Shown in pieces: positions 1 through 9,969 of a stretch of 64,000 nt of DNA. The DNA lies in contig CM057003.1 of NCBI GenBank assembly GCA_029891345.1, forward strand, positions 10,854,209 to 10,918,208, read 5' to 3'. The notes under the pieces are model-generated. The model did not search any database and was not told the origin of the DNA. It worked only from the letters and a program-made list of their open reading frames with translations. The position numbers and the translations under genes are program-made. This DNA is from Dryococelus australis. Lineage: Eukaryota > Arthropoda > Insecta > Phasmatodea > Phasmatidae. Every line of letters starts with the position of its first letter. Positions within the stretch are counted from its first letter, which is position 1.

Positions 1-92
1 ACAGTACAACTTTAAAATATGTTTTAATTAGTGCCTGCTTTAGGTCCGTTTTTTTATTACTATCACTTTTTGTGACCAGAGCAGACTAACGA

Positions 93-347
93 GTGAAGAG
101 TAAAGAGATTTGGACGGCTCCTAACTTCGTGGTCTTGAGAGCCGATGAGGGTGATTGAGGTGAGAATGGAGCAGCGCCGGAATGAAAGGGCGGGGGAAAC
201 GGGAGATCCCCGAGAAAACTCGTCGACCAACGGCATCGTCCGGCACGAATCCCACATGCGGAAATCCTGAGCGACCCGCCCGGGGATCGAACCCGGATCG
301 CCTTGGTGGGAGAACGAGCAGGCTAACCGCGCGGCCATCGTGGTCCC
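93..347 (-). mobile_element. tRNA-derived SINE (family 1), near full length
   Basis: Read on the minus strand, it starts with a tRNA-like head whose B box is GGTTCGATCCCC, then a GC-rich body containing TCGGGGATCTCCCG and the tail motif TCGGCTCTCAAGACC. The same body recurs at 17788, 19270, 22332, 34215 and 42132, which shows it is an interspersed repeat. The open frame across it is an artefact of the SINE body. Pol III transcription from the head is expected for such elements but not shown here. Confidence 0.85.
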
Positions 348-349
348 AA

Positions 350-1110
350 CTCTAACGAGTGAATTCCGTTGCCGAGGTAACTTTAATACGCCTTGACGCC
401 TTCCAGCCAAAAAAAAAGGATATTAGTTCCAATAGCAACTAAAGTTCAGTTGTTTGTGTCTATTTTCGGTTTATTTTGGTATGTTATTTTAAGTCGTCCA
501 TCGATTAGTCTCCAAGCCCGAAGCTGGGTCGTTTTAAAGTAGTAATTCAAAAGCATAAAATATTTCTTGTCTTTTAACATTGTCACTACGTATCATTTAC
601 GTAATAAAACGCCAGTACCTACATTATTAAAATCTTCTTGCTCTCATTTACTTGTAATACAGGGACATGCAGATCTCGGTACGTATTCGATGAACCCACT
701 TCCTACCATAATTATTGTAATATTTTACGTGCCTTTAAAACCAAGCTCGTCGCATGAGTTTCAGCATTTCATAGTTTTGTTTGTAGAACTATACGTGTAA
801 CATTTCTCACCGAAGCACTAAGAAGATCGAAACTGAATTGCGCATGTATTTTCCTACGGTCGGTAATAACGACGGAAAAAAAGTGCAACAGAAAAAGTCG
901 AGTTTAAAGGTTTCGGTCGGTGAAATGAGGCGAAGATGAAACTGAGACGGAATGCAAGAGCGGAGAAAAGGGGAGAGCCCCACTGCTCCACTCTCACAAC
1001 ATTTCAGCCTCGCCCGAGCTCGAGACATAAAATGTCGCAAGTGAACGTCGACGACGTGGCACGACAATTCAGGCTTCTACGCCAATATTATCGGTGTCGC
1101 GTCCGACGCC
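350..1110. other. No gene seen; single-copy-looking sequence
   Basis: Mixed AT-rich sequence up to about 900, becoming more GC-rich toward 1000-1110. It holds only short frames without recognisable domains, and I found no second copy of it in the window. Confidence 0.5.
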
Positions 1111-1120
1111 AACATCGGAT

Positions 1121-1212
1121 GGCATGGCAATCACTGCACTGGACCGAGTGGGTCTTGCACACAGTATCTGACGGACGGCATGGCAATCACTGCACTGGAC
1201 CGAGTGGGTCTT
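1121..1212 (+). repeat. 36-bp exact duplication
   Basis: An identical 36-base block occurs at 1121-1156 and 1177-1212, separated by 20 bases, beginning GGCATGGCAATCACTGCACT. The opposite arm (near 6350-6385) has only one copy, so the duplication arose in this arm after the two arms separated. Confidence 0.9.
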
Positions 1213-1584
1213 CTGACAGTTCCGGGTAGGTCGAGATTATCGGCCCGACATCCTGTTGTCTGAGAGTACAGCAGCGGCCTGTATCTGTGTATCGGATAAT
1301 CGGGTACCGGTTCGATACGCAGCCGTCGAGAATAATGTTTCCTTAAATGAGTTTGCACACGTAATCCGAAATCTCGGAGTTGAGTACGTGTTTACTGTTC
1401 AGCGCTCATGGCTCACGGCGTAAGTAAAGCGATAGTAGGCAAAGCGTTGTTGCTTTTTTTATGGTTAATATGATGGTATTATATTATTAATAATAATAGA
1501 TTTCACCACGACGTAGTATTATTAATCTAGTTGGCAGGAGGAGCCCATGTTTATGAGACAACTATAGACGCATAAATCTTGTTT

Positions 1585-1898
1585 TTAAAAGCGGTTCTCA
1601 GTAAACGCAGCACTGTTGGAAGCCCTGCTTAAGATCTACTTGTATGCACATGATGTATTCCTCCGCCATATGTAACATTTACATTACCATCTTGGCTGCT
1701 CACTTTATTCACGCGAAGGTCAAGCGAAACTGTCGATATTAAAAAATTAAATATTTTACAAATCTACTTATTCTTACGCTTAAAATGCATTAAAAAATAG
1801 AAAGCAAAACAAATAACTTCAGTATTCACAAATGCTTGCCTAACACTTTTAATTCCAAATCTATGACATAGAACTACTTTGGCCCTGTCGTTGCCCAG
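1585..1898 (-). mobile_element. Family A MITE, partial, inside the left inverted arm
   Basis: Contains the A-family blocks GCCCTGCTTAAGATCTACTT, ATTCCTCCGCC, a diverged TCACTTTATTCA, and the internal stretch ending near ACATAGAACTACTTTGG. The terminal inverted repeat at the outer side is degenerate (GTTCTCAGTAAACGCAGCAC). The opposite arm carries the same MITE, so the MITE was present before the arm was copied, or it belongs to the larger repeat. Confidence 0.75.
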
Positions 1899-1899
1899 A

Positions 1900-2357
1900 T
1901 ATAAAAAAAAAAAAACGGGCTATCCGACTTACCTTTGTGTAGAGAAGCTCTACTTGTGACAGTTAAGAAAGTAACGGTCATCAACCAAAACCGCTTTCTT
2001 GTCGTCGTTTAATTTTTTTGTAAGAATGCCAATAGTTCCAGATAAAAACCTTAATTAATCAGGCGATAGTATTTTATTATTGTATGCGCTTGGCGACAGT
2101 GCCACCTATTGTGTGTCTGCAGAAGTAATTTTACTGGCGGTATCATTTGCAAAGTAGATTGGAAAACCGCTCGATAAGAAACCACGTGCTCATCTAGGAA
2201 CTCAATTCAGGATACACTTTCCTAGAGTAAAAAAAAAATATTTTTTTGGAGCGGACGTGACGTTTGAGATCGTAAGTAATTGAACTGAGCCTCGTCTTCC
2301 CTATTTGAAGCTGTTGTCCCATTTTCAATTGCATTATCGAGCAAGGTGCCTTTTTTT

Positions 2358-2392
<35 letters not shown>

Positions 2393-2850
2393 TCTCTTTC
2401 CCGTTCGCTCCACCTTTCCTTCGCTTTGCTTTCTAGTGCAACCCAGATACAGCCTTGAAACGCAATACAAAATACACGGAGAACACAAGAAGAAGAAAAG
2501 TAACAAAACAGTTTTATGTCACGTGTTCTAAGTACGTGATGACTGAGCTGCGAGAATACGACAAAAAAAAAAAAAAGAAGAAGTGAAAGACGGTTGTACA
2601 AATATCACGCGAACGGCTTGATGGTGTTTTTGTACCGGCTCATTCGAAAGCCCGACTGGGAGGTCGAAACGGCAAAAAGAAATAATATACTCGGCAGAAA
2701 GAGTTTACATGTACCGATGACATTTAACTCCTCGGCTTTTTAGTTTTATTGCCTGGGATCACTTACTGTCGGCTCTTTTCCGTACGTACTCGCGTACGAC
2801 ACGAGCAAAATCGACCGGCCTTGTTAGCGGGCGTCGGCTTTCGCACACTA
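1900..2850. other. No gene seen; contains a CT microsatellite
   Basis: AT-rich interior of the inverted pair. Nothing recognisable apart from the (CT)n tract at 2360 and A-runs. Confidence 0.5.
2360..2398. repeat. (CT)n microsatellite
   Basis: About 15 uninterrupted TC units followed by impure CT sequence, next to a run of eight T. Confidence 0.95.
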
Positions 2851-2851
2851 A

Positions 2852-3336
2852 GGCCGTGTCCGAAATTTCAAATTCGTTATTTTGTAATTTTGTCATCCCG
2901 TAAGTTCCAGTTTGCAGGCTGTCGGGAGTCACTGGTTCAGCACTCGTGGCAACGCATTTTTACATTAACAGTGGAAAATGTTTTTATCTAAATTTAACGC
3001 TTAAAACGGACGTAATATTTCTACATTCATTAGTAGAAATAATGTTGCGAACACGTTAATAATTAAGGTAATAATAATTTATGCAATAACGACTTCATAA
3101 AATAAATGTATTTCGAAATATATATTTGTTTTAAAAAACATTTTATTTACGCATTCGCGCATGTGTTTTGAAGGTAAACACCAACAAAGCGCTGATTTTG
3201 CCATTTTGTATTTTTGCTAACATCCGCCAGATATAAAATACGAAATACCAAATTACCAAGTACTTCAATAAATTTAAATTACAGTATCGGGTCACGTGAT
3301 CATTTCGTCAACAAAATCTGCCATTCGGACACGGCC
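2852..3336. mobile_element. PIF/Harbinger-like MITE, 485 bp
   Basis: The two ends are perfect inverted repeats for 13 bases: GGCCGTGTCCGAA on the left and TTCGGACACGGCC on the right. Each is flanked by TAA (2849-2851 and 3337-3339). A 3-bp TWA target duplication with ends starting GG is typical of PIF/Harbinger elements. The interior is AT-rich and noncoding, so it is non-autonomous. The class assignment is inference from ends and target size. Confidence 0.85.
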
Positions 3337-3354
3337 TAAGTAAAGCCGGCGTGG

Positions 3355-3775
3355 CGGAACATTTGTAATGAATGAAGGTGGGTTCGCAATTGAAACAATA
3401 TTCAATTCCTCCGCCATCATCCAAACAAATCTTAACTACATGTAGAAAATTACTCCGAAGGGATAACGCACCGCTTTCGTGAGCACTCTGTTGAATTATA
3501 TTTAGCATGAGAACAATTTATTACTAGGCTTTGCCAACACACATATCTCCTCTCTGTTTTCATTCATATTAACTATGAATGTAATATTAGAGTTTCTAAA
3601 TAAAATATATGTAATAATGACATTTAACCAATACTGCAGAAGATGATTTGCGGTTAGCAGAAGTAAGAAATGTTTGTGATGCATGATTTATTTAGGAAAC
3701 ATCAAAACACGTCAAACATGTGGTAGTTATTCAGTTGTTTGATTCGCAAAGCGGGAAGACACTGCGAATATACAA
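3355..3775 (+). mobile_element. Family B MITE, diverged copy
   Basis: Shares with the other B copies (17222, 44285, 48350) the blocks ATTCCTCCGCC, GATAACGCACCG, TTACTAGGCTTTGCCAACAC and, near the end, AACATGTGG followed by TTTGATTC. The left end is eroded. The right end near 3770 (ACTGCGAATATAC) matches the ACTGCGAATAGACTA end of the copy at 44285. Confidence 0.7.
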
Positions 3776-3789
3776 TAAACTTAGCAGGT

Positions 3790-4930
3790 CGTGCGCAATG
3801 TTGTGTTTTCCATACGCGTCAAAAAGTTATCATTAAATTTTATATTTTAAGTAAAATCTTGTCGTGACGGGCAAAATCGGTGCTTGGCAGTGGGGGGTTA
3901 TTGGCGGCAAGTATTTACAATTAATACAAAAAACTAAAAATTAAAACAACAAGTTTGTGAGCAGGTCTGAAATTGTACAGTATTTGCGAATTTAATTCAC
4001 GGAAAGCAAAGTCTGTGCTATAGGAAATGCCAGCCTTCATGAACGTCGTTTGTTACAAACAAAATGTGAAAAGTGAACGCTTATCGCGAGCAAACATTGG
4101 CTGGTATTGAAAACAGTATTGCGAATCGCGAATTGTATATACAGATTGGCGATTACTGCATAATTCTTAACACATCCTTTTTTTCAACTGGATATCTATC
4201 CTAATATGTTTGAAGATGCGACATGCATCAGGGGTAAAATTCGCAGAATGATGAACCCTACAGCGCGACGCGGAAATACTTTTAAAGACATAACGGTGAC
4301 AAAATGCAAGGGCGAGGTAAACCGACAGCATCCTGAGAAAACCCATAGGCAAGCGGTAACATCCGGCAAGTTTCCTAGTTTGCGAGGTCTCGGATGCAAG
4401 TTCACTAGGAATTGAAAACGGCTGTGTAAATTGCCAAAAAATAACTTGCTATATCTTAAGTTTATTGCATATCTCTGTAATATTACAGTAATTAATAGCA
4501 CGATAAAAGGGCAAAAGAAGTGCAAAGTAATTTATAAGCCTAATTGCAGGGGTTATGTTAGTTCTTTGCTTTATGTGTTTGGCTAATCACATTAAAAAAA
4601 TTAGCGTAGTTATCATGTTCGCATACAGTTCAAAGTAATAGTCGAAGACTTTAGCATAATACAAGAAAATTACACGTGACACAAAGAAGCAACGTGGGGA
4701 TTATTTACATTGTTAGCTCATTTAGTCATTTTCATTTTTGCATTTAAATTTAAAGTTCCTTGTAGTTAAACCTAAATTTCAATGCGAAAGTTTTTAATTG
4801 ATATGTTACTAAAATTTATTTCATAATTTCCGTAATGTTTATGTTGCGTACAGTATATATTATTTGTTGAAGCCATTAAAGTAAAGAAAAGAAAATCCAC
4901 GGAGATTCTTTAATTCTCCCATATTTTCTC
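3790..4930. other. No gene seen; AT-rich
   Basis: Only short frames without family resemblance. The overlapping frames near 4170-4525 use both strands equally and show no codon bias I can detect. Confidence 0.5.
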
Positions 4931-4939
4931 TTCAAACAT

Positions 4940-4985
4940 ATCGGCTCTCAAGACCTCGGTGTTAAGATCCGCATACATACCTCAA
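4940..4985 (+). mobile_element. SINE family 1, tail fragment
   Basis: The tail motif TCGGCTCTCAAGACCTCGGT followed by GTTAAGATCCGC matches the 3' part of the SINEs at 19270 and 22332. No head or body is attached. Confidence 0.8.
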
Positions 4986-4989
4986 CTCA

Positions 4990-5638
4990 ACTCTTCATAT
5001 TTGAAAAAAAATATTCAAAAGAAATATGGCCAGCTATTAAACTTTAAGAGCAGACGAACAAAGTAGGCCTACCATAATTCAAATAAATTTATTTATGGTG
5101 TTCCTTTCACTTAAAAACTGTATTTAAAGAAATTTTCGAAATTATTATTTGAAATTATCACTATAAATGCTAGAAAATGTAGCTGAAAGTTATTTTTGAA
5201 CTTTTCAGACATTTCTATTAAATTTTCATTGACAAATGTATAAAAACAAAGCACCGTCTCTTCTTATAGAGGAACTTCGCATTTTATAGAATATCTTTTA
5301 TTATTTTTTAAATACTAACGGAATTTCTGCACTTAATATTTGGTTCGTCGCATAGAAGTTACAAATAAGAAAAGGTGATGTGGTTCATTTCCATGTAATT
5401 ACTTTCATAAAACTTTATACTTTTGCAAAATATTTTTTTTATGGAAAATGATAAATGGAGGGTAAACTGGTATATTGAGAGTAATATGAAATACTAACAT
5501 TTATATTCAAAAACATGAATTTATTAATAAAAGCAAACAAAAATGCAGGCCTAGAAAAACAGTAACTTATTCAATTATTTATTATTTGTATTTGTCATTG
5601 AAAAAATCGAAAATGTAAGGTTTGTTGTTCTCCTCTTC
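4990..5638. other. No gene seen; very AT-rich
   Basis: Long A/T stretches up to the start of the right inverted arm. No repeat or motif recognised. Confidence 0.5.
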
Positions 5639-5639
5639 G

Positions 5640-5950
5640 TGTGTGAAGTAGTTCTATGTCGTAATTTGGAATTAAAAGTGTAGCGCAAGCATTTGTGAAT
5701 ATTGAAGTTATTTAATTTGCTTTCTGTTTTTTTTAATACACGTTAAATGTAAGAATAAGCAGATTTGTAAAATATTTACTTTTTTTTTTTTTTCACTATT
5801 TACAATTTAACTTGACCGTCGCACGAATAAATTGAACAGGCAAGATGGTAACGTAAATGTTACATATAGCGGAGGAATACATCATACATGCATACAAGTA
5901 GATCTTAGGCAGGGCTTTCAATAGCGCTGCGTTTACTGAGAACCGCTTTT
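5640..5950 (+). mobile_element. Family A MITE, partial, inside the right inverted arm
   Basis: A-family landmarks in order: GTAGTTCTATGTC, AAAAGTGT, CATTTGTGAAT, GCAGATTTGTAAAATATTTA, CTTGACCG, GCGGAGGAATACATC, CAAGTAGATCTTA, GCAGGGCTTTCAA. It carries an enlarged T-run in the centre. Confidence 0.8.
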
Positions 5951-6385
5951 AAAAACAATATTTATGGGTCTGTAGTTGTCTCATAAACACGGGCTTCTCC
6001 TGCCAATTTGATAAATAACACTACGTCGTACTGGAATCTATTATTATTAATAATATAATACCATCGTGTTAATCATAAATAAGCAACAAAGCTTGTCTGC
6101 TATCGCTTCGCTTACGCCCCCGTGAGCTGTGAGCGCTGAACACTAACCAAGTCCCTCTACTCCGACATTTCGGAATACGCGTGCAAGTTCATCCAAGGAA
6201 ACACTGTTCTCGACACGACTGGGTATCAATCCGACACCCGATTTGTCGAGATACAGATGCAGACCGCTTTGCTCTCCGACAACAGGATGTCGGGCCGATA
6301 GTTCCTATCGACCCGGAACTTTCGGACGCTGTGTGCAAGACCCGCTCACACTCCAGTGCAGCGATTGCCATGCCATCCGGCACTG
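5640..6385 (-). repeat. Right arm of the large inverted repeat pair
   Basis: Reverse complement of 1112-1898, with landmarks CCATAAATATTGTTTTT, TATTATTAATAATATAATAC and AACAGGATGTCGGGCCGATA. It lacks the 36-bp duplication of the left arm and ends earlier on the inner side, at about 5640 versus the equivalent of 1885. Confidence 0.8.
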
Positions 6386-6399
6386 GCGAGATAGTAAAA

Positions 6400-7020
6400 T
6401 GAGCCCGTGGCAAGACGAAGAAGATGCGCGAGATACGTTTGGTTGAAGGATGCAATAGGAGAAACATGGATCCAGTGCAATCCGCGCAATCAAAGTATAG
6501 TTTCGCGACCTGATAGTATAGTGACTGTAGGTATTAAAAAAAAAAAAAAAAACATATATACTTACATTGGCTTGTAAAAATATGAAAACTATAACGCTTG
6601 TTAGGTTCGTAATCAAATCACACAAAAAAAAAAAAAACGAGGTACAAGCCAGTGAAAGGAAAACTTTAACATTTCATCTTACCATTAGCAACGCGAAAAT
6701 TAGCTTGCCCCCAGAAACGCAAGCAAGTTAGCGCAGTAATTATCTCTTGCGCTAATGTGGCGAGCTGAAATGTGCATGTACAGTACAAAATGCTATAATA
6801 AGAACTGACGCAAACCTGAAGTAATGCTGGAGCGTTCGCGATTACTAGCTCTCTTTGCGTTGCCTTGCGCATCGATCTTAATAGGCCCGCTGAGGTACCG
6901 GTTTAAACTCCTCTCCTCACATAGGCAACTCCTGGGCGAGAACGGCCAAGGAATCCAAGCCAGGCCCTCTAGTTGCAAGTTAAATGCTTGCAGACACTTT
7001 CATACGATATTTAAAAAATA
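6400..7020. other. No gene seen
   Basis: Contains poly-A runs at 6538 and 6625 and short frames on both strands. I recognise no element or domain. Confidence 0.5.
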
Positions 7021-7024
7021 TTTT

Positions 7025-7530
7025 TGACGTGAATACGTCTTTAAATTTGCAACCGTAGTGGGAGGCAATCCAGAAAAAGCCGATAATAAGAAAATTGAGG
7101 AATACAGTTTGGCATTGCAGCTCCGGATATATCGTCTACATTCAAAATTCAATTGCACCACTCGATTGCCAAAGGATCGAAGAATATGTTACGTTGAGCG
7201 AGGACTGCGAATCATCGCGGGCGGCTGTTGGTTGAAGGGCGCCATTTTGAGTTCGTTTCGCCGCGTCTCATAACTTCCGCGTAGTGTAAATTTTGACTAG
7301 GAGAAGCTACGGCGCTCGTTTGAGTTCCAATCGACAGCTCTCGTCAAGATCAATCGATTGCGTATATAAAAACATTTGTGTATCGTGGTTATGATGAAAT
7401 TGTATGTTTTAAATGTAAAAAAAAAAAATTAATAAAACTGAACACAATTCAAAAAGCCAAGTCAGAATACAGAATTCGTATACGGTTGGAAAGAGCATCT
7501 CAAAAGCAGCCCAGTGATAGCCATTATCGT
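7025..7530 (-). mobile_element. Family E repeat, truncated copy
   Basis: Reverse complement of the copies at 14428 and 48722. Landmarks on the plus strand are ACGTCTTTAAATTTGCAACC, GGATCGAAGAATATGTTACG, GCGAGGACTGCGA and GAAAGAGCATCTCAAAAGCA. It breaks off near 7530, about 150 bases short of the end seen in the other copies, directly against a family A fragment. Class unknown. Confidence 0.85.
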
Positions 7531-7787
7531 CAGGTAACTATTTGTGATAACACAAGTTGTTCCTTTCGCTTTATGTTTTTTTTAAATGAATCGAAGTGTA
7601 AAAATTTGCATATTTGTAAAATATTTACTTTTCTAATGATTTCACAGTTTATTTGACCGACTTATGAACAAAGTTATGAGGCCCATAGCAATGTTGATTT
7701 TACGTAAGGCGGAAGAATACATACCATGAATACAAGTATATCTCAAACAGGGCTTTCAAAATTGCTCATTTTACCGTGAACAGCCTA
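7530..7787 (+). mobile_element. Family A MITE, 5'-truncated
   Basis: Begins inside the A core (AGGTAACTATTTGTGATAAC) and runs to an intact right end ending ACCGTGAACAGCCTA. The first 160 or so bases of the family are missing and replaced by family E sequence. Confidence 0.9.
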
Positions 7788-7789
7788 TA

Positions 7790-8568
7790 CAAGACACTAG
7801 AGGAGCTTATTATTTTTTCGTGGGGGATGCAGGTCTTAATAAAAATAGAATAACTCAAATTGATTTTTAAATTATTCACACAGCTATTATTCACAACATT
7901 GAACTATCTGTTTCTGCCATCACTTCTCATTATCAGCGAGCGTATTATTTAAGGTCTATTTCAATTCTAATCAAAGTCCTTCTCAGTGTCTACTTAATTC
8001 AATCATTATTTACACTCTTCACTAAACCGATGCTCGCAGTCCGCAGACTTCACTCGCTGTAGTCATTCTGGCCACCACCCAACTCTCTACTGGCAATTCG
8101 TTTCGCTCGTATTCGCACACCTGCCGCTTAAGGTCGCACGGTCCTCCAAACTCTCCGCTCGGAACCTGTTCGCGGTTTAAATAGTCTCTCCGGGGTAATA
8201 TGGAAGGTTCCCCGCACACCCAGAGTTACGCTGAGAGAGGCTAGGGCATTTGCCAGAATATTCTTTAAATATAACCTTAAAAATGCAATCCTTCCAAGGT
8301 CAGGAATGCACGAGTCGTGATAGGCTTATAGCGGCGGCACGCGGCGGCTTCCTTTTGTGAATCTCCGCAACCTTCTTGGTTTACCTTCCGTCTGACCTAC
8401 ACACATTCCTTCGCTCTCTCACGAGGAGATTGGGGCAAGGGGAGCGACAAAGCGCTGCAACATGTAACACTATGGCTCTTGAACGGCTTTATTACAACCC
8501 GAGCACAGAAACAAAATCGAAACACCAGCAGTGGAGACATTGCTCTGCGGTGACTTTACATGACTCAG
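7790..8568. other. No gene seen
   Basis: Unique-looking sequence with a moderately GC-rich patch at 8080-8220. Short frames only. Confidence 0.5.
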
Positions 8569-8576
8569 AGTGGCTA

Positions 8577-9120
8577 ATGCCTGGTTGCACCATCGTGGTT
8601 CAAAACTCGATCCGAGATCGGATCTAAAATCGACACAGAAAACTGTTTCACTATTCGACTTCAGAGCTGGACTGGAGATCGAGATGAAGTTCATCTCGAT
8701 CCGAGATCAGCAGCCATCGTCGACAAATGTAGTTTGAAAATACGCCAACAGATAGAATTACGTTCGATTGTTTTCTTGGGTAATTAAAACAACATTATAC
8801 GCACTTGAATATTATTCAGTAAAATTTGTACAACAATAACTCACTTAAAACATATCAAACAGCGCATATCTAGTTCTATCTATAGTGAAAAATACGTATA
8901 CTTCCATGACATCATATATTACAAGCCAATAGCAAAATTTGTCTCATACTTAATCTCGATCTCTCACTTTGGAACCAAGGTCGACGAATCGGAGATCCGG
9001 AATCATGAAATTTCGTTGGTGCAACACTTTTACATTGGAACCAAGATCAAATTGGATGCTGGTTCGGAAGTAGGATCATTCGATCTCGGATCGGGGAAGA
9101 TGTTGGTACAACCGGGCATA
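8577..9120. mobile_element. hAT-like MITE, about 544 bp
   Basis: The left end reads ATGCCTGGTTGCACCA and the right end, reverse-complemented, reads TATGCCCGGTTGTACCA. The element is flanked by identical AGTGGCTA at 8569-8576 and 9121-9128, an 8-bp target duplication as in hAT elements. Inside both ends lie palindromic GATCCGAGATCGGATC-type blocks (8609-8625, 8697-8709, 9090-9103). No coding capacity, so it is non-autonomous. Confidence 0.88.
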
Positions 9121-9559
9121 AGTGGCTAATCGGATCAATCGACTGCCAAGAGCAAAGTTCAAGAGACGAAAGACTTATTCTTTTATAACTAGAGAGCTGC
9201 AAAACTCGCGTTATTTTTTGGCGACAAGTTATATATTAAACACATGTAAGTTTTAATTACCGATGTCATTGGACCATACTTCACTTAACACGTCTTGAAA
9301 GACTGCGCTAGTTAATATAAACGTCGTAATAGCGTGCTCAAATCATTTGCAGTCTTGTCAAAAGGAAACTGGCTTTACAGCTACACAACAGCCAATGAAC
9401 TAACAACACCAGCTCCAGTGTTTATTGGCATGTGAATTTTAGCGCGATGCCAAATACAGGTAAAAACGCGAATTTTGTATGTTTCTATCTTTAACATATA
9501 GTGACCACAAACATACGGGCATTGTCCCAGTAAGGTTCACATATAGCTCCCCTTAAAAG

Positions 9560-9965
9560 TTAGTAGTCGTGAAATTTTTTTTTTTCATTCATGGTTTGCA
9601 CGGTTAATCATATATCAGTATATAAATATTTTGTAACTACAGCGTTTCAGCAGAAAAGTTAAAAATCAAACATCTAAGCCTGTAATATTTTATTTTATAT
9701 TCTATCAAGTAAACTTAAAGAGAAAATATTGAAAATGGTGAAAAATCGTATTTTTAGACCTTACCTGCTCAGTTTCCTTATCGGAGAAAATCACGCGGGC
9801 GTAGTATTGTATGAAGACTTCCGGCACCTGTAATAAAGTCGCACATTTACAGATCTAATTTGCAAATTACAGTGCGTCTACGAAAACATCGCATGCCTTG
9901 CACGTAGGAGCGATGAGGTGCTAGGCGTGTGTGTTAGTGTCGCCCTTACCGCTACTTTGAATCTG
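9560..9965 (+). mobile_element. Family G repeat, copy 1
   Basis: The 3' half (GTAGGAGCGATGAGGTGCTA through GTGTCGCCCTTACCGCT) matches copies at 40130 and 41100. The 5' half (AAATCGTATTTTTAGACC, CAGTTTCCTTATCGGAGAAA) matches the upstream parts of those copies. The GC-rich core at 9909-9953 can fold as an imperfect hairpin. Class unknown. Confidence 0.7.
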
Positions 9966-9969
9966 TTCC

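Larger units (their letters stand above)
1112..1898 (+). repeat. Left arm of a large inverted repeat pair
   Basis: This arm aligns along its length with the reverse complement of 5640-6385, at roughly 80-85% identity by eye. It contains shared landmarks such as TATCGGCCCGACATCCTGTT and TTTTTAAAAGCGGTTCTCAG. The inner 310 bases are a family A MITE in minus orientation. The outer 470 bases are GC-richer and of unknown origin. It could be one arm of a long-TIR (foldback-type) transposon, or one of two copies of the same composite repeat inserted in opposite orientations. Confidence 0.8.

Noticed and set aside
63..410. 115-codon minus-strand frame as a small protein
   Set aside because: Its peptide (e.g. 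GDPGSIPGR, SRPNLFT) is the translation of a SINE and recurs wherever that SINE occurs.
2194..2601. Coding region rich in RERE repeats
   Set aside because: The repeats are the (CT)n microsatellite read in antisense.
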